Source: Mycobacterium shigaense
Lineage (GTDB): Bacteria > Actinomycetota > Actinomycetes > Mycobacteriales > Mycobacteriaceae
Direction: 5' to 3'
Assembly (NCBI RefSeq): GCF_002356315.1
Contig: NZ_AP018164.1
Coordinates: 3,596,001-3,660,000, forward strand
Length of the DNA: 64,000 nucleotides
Both the position numbers and the translations under genes were made by a program. Under the pieces are notes generated by a model. That model was not told where the DNA came from. It worked only from the letters and a program-made list of their open reading frames with translations, and ran no database searches. Below, piece by piece: positions 63,231-64,000 of this stretch; positions within the stretch are counted from its first letter, which is position 1; every line of letters starts with the position of its first letter.

Positions 63231-64000
63231 GGCTCGCCACCGTGCTCGCGGCGCCGACGCCGGGCCTGCTTGCGCTCGGCCGCGCCGACGCGATCGGTCT
63301 GCTCCAGCCGGACATCGGTGCCCCGGCCCGTCAGCGTGACCTGCTGTCCCGCAGGCGTTTGCGGCTCCCAGTCGAAGGTCATCTCGCCGATGGTCACGGC
63401 GCACCCGGGCTGCGCACCCAGCCGCAGCAGTTCCTCCTCGACACCGAGACGCGCCAGCCGGTCGGCGAGATACCCGACCGCCTCGTCGTTGTCGAAGTTG
63501 GTCTGCCCGATCCAGCGCTCGGGGCGCGCGCCTTTGACCAGAAAACCGCCCTGTCCGTCGGGTTCGACGGTGAATCCGCTCTCGTCCACCGGCACCGGAC
63601 GAATCACGGGCCGTCGCGCCACCACGGGTGGGCGCGCGGCGTTGTAGGAATCGATCATCTGCCACAGGCCAAAAATGAACGGCTGCAATCCTTCCCGGGT
63701 CACGGTCGACACCAGGAACACCGGCCAGCCGCGTTCGGCGATCTCGCCACGGACGAATTCGGCCAGCTCACGAGCCTCGGGTACGTCGATTTTGTTGAGC
63801 ACCACCGCGCGGGGCCGCTCGGCCAGATCGCCTAGCGTCGCATCGCCCTGCAACGTCGGCGTGTACGCGGCGAGTTCGGCTTCCAGCGCGTCGATGTCGG
63901 AGATCGGGTCACGGCTCGGGTCCATGGTTGCGCAGTCGACCACGTGCACCAACACCGCGCACCGCTCGATATGCCGCAGGAAGTCGAGGCCCAGCCCGCG
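63227..64000 (-). CDS. obg: Obg/CgtA GTPase, C-terminal part (N-terminus beyond the window)
   Basis: The last 258 codons of the ribosome-associated GTPase Obg. Visible: the end of the G domain ([17 protein letters not shown], the [11 protein letters not shown] guanine motif, and the G5-like [10 protein letters not shown]) and the C-terminal OCT domain (about 350 onward in the whole protein), ending in a Lys/Arg-rich tail. The N-terminal Obg fold and the P-loop lie to the right of the window. proB is coupled downstream. Corresponds to Rv2440c. Confidence 0.95.
   Translation of the reverse strand, partial: RGLGLDFLRHIERCAVLVHVVDCATMDPSRDPISDIDALEAELAAYTPTLQGDATLGDLAERPRAVVLNKIDVPEARELAEFVRGEIAERGWPVFLVSTVTREGLQPFIFGLWQMIDSYNAARPPVVARRPVIRPVPVDESGFTVEPDGQGGFLVKGARPERWIGQTNFDNDEAVGYLADRLARLGVEEELLRLGAQPGCAVTIGEMTFDWEPQTPAGQQVTLTGRGTDVRLEQTDRVGAAERKQARRRRREHGGEP

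Noticed and set aside
1..64000. CRISPR array, tRNA, rRNA, insertion sequence or prophage
   Set aside because: No regularly spaced repeats, tRNA-like cloverleaf, transposase or phage gene was recognised; the only tandem repeat is that in octT.

Overview
The window is chromosomal DNA of a Mycobacterium, probably a non-tuberculous species; the exact species cannot be told from the sequence alone. The evidence is the high GC content, start-codon use (ATG, GTG, and one apparent ATC), dense ATGA/GTGA gene couplings, and a gene order that follows M. tuberculosis from about Rv2388c (hemW) to Rv2440c (obg). Lineage-specific families (MmpS/MmpL, Eis, OctT/GpgP, LppR, a DUF732-like secreted protein) agree. 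Comparisons with M. tuberculosis are from memory. I saw no rRNA, tRNA, insertion sequence, prophage or CRISPR array.

Layout. 0-8.3 kb is assimilatory sulfur metabolism. A short leader ORF with a Cys-Ser-Cys-Ser-Cys run precedes nirA-cysH-che1 (sulfite reductase, APS reductase, sirohydrochlorin chelatase) and faces the convergent sulfate ABC transporter operon subI-cysT-cysW-cysA. hemW, cut by the left edge, diverges from it. 8.5-12.3 kb holds two tiny membrane proteins, a class A flavin monooxygenase and a GH15 trehalase. 12.2-24.4 kb is housekeeping: lppR, lepA (apparent AUC start), a PemK-like protein, a CBS protein, an RNase Z-like hydrolase, the transglutaminase / alpha-E / ATP-grasp triad, rpsT, holA, comEC and comEA. 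24.5-32.7 kb contains material not present at this place in M. tuberculosis around a conserved eis: a paired acyl-CoA dehydrogenase, a dihydrodipicolinate-reductase-like enzyme and an MmpS-MmpL transporter. 32.7-43.5 kb is almost all minus strand: DegV, octT-gpgP-rsfS-nadD (methylglucose lipopolysaccharide, ribosome silencing, NAD synthesis), a VWA/MoxR pair, proA, an MscS/cNMP channel and a degenerate receptor cyclase.

43.6-50.1 kb is the most distinctive accessory block. It has rbsK, then a GntR/HutC regulator divergent from a five-gene coupled operon: PrpD-family dehydratase, PEP-mutase/isocitrate-lyase-type C-C lyase, large and small LeuCD/aconitase-type hydratase subunits, and a PEBP protein. 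A 32-bp near-perfect palindrome sits in the divergent promoter. The enzyme order fits dehydration, rehydration and lysis of a branched C6-C7 acid (a methylcitrate- or 2,3-dimethylmalate-like route) that lacks its own synthase.

50.1-64 kb starts with nadE and then enters a decaying stretch (52.2-59 kb). There an isochorismatase-like hydrolase has lost its core, a secreted CAP-domain gene and a cyclase remnant each carry a +1 shift at an AAAA run, and a cyclase-ATPase-LuxR regulator is split by an in-frame TAG; a glycosyltransferase in the same stretch is open. The window closes with a sirtuin, a P450 with a divergent TetR regulator, proB, and obg cut by the right edge.
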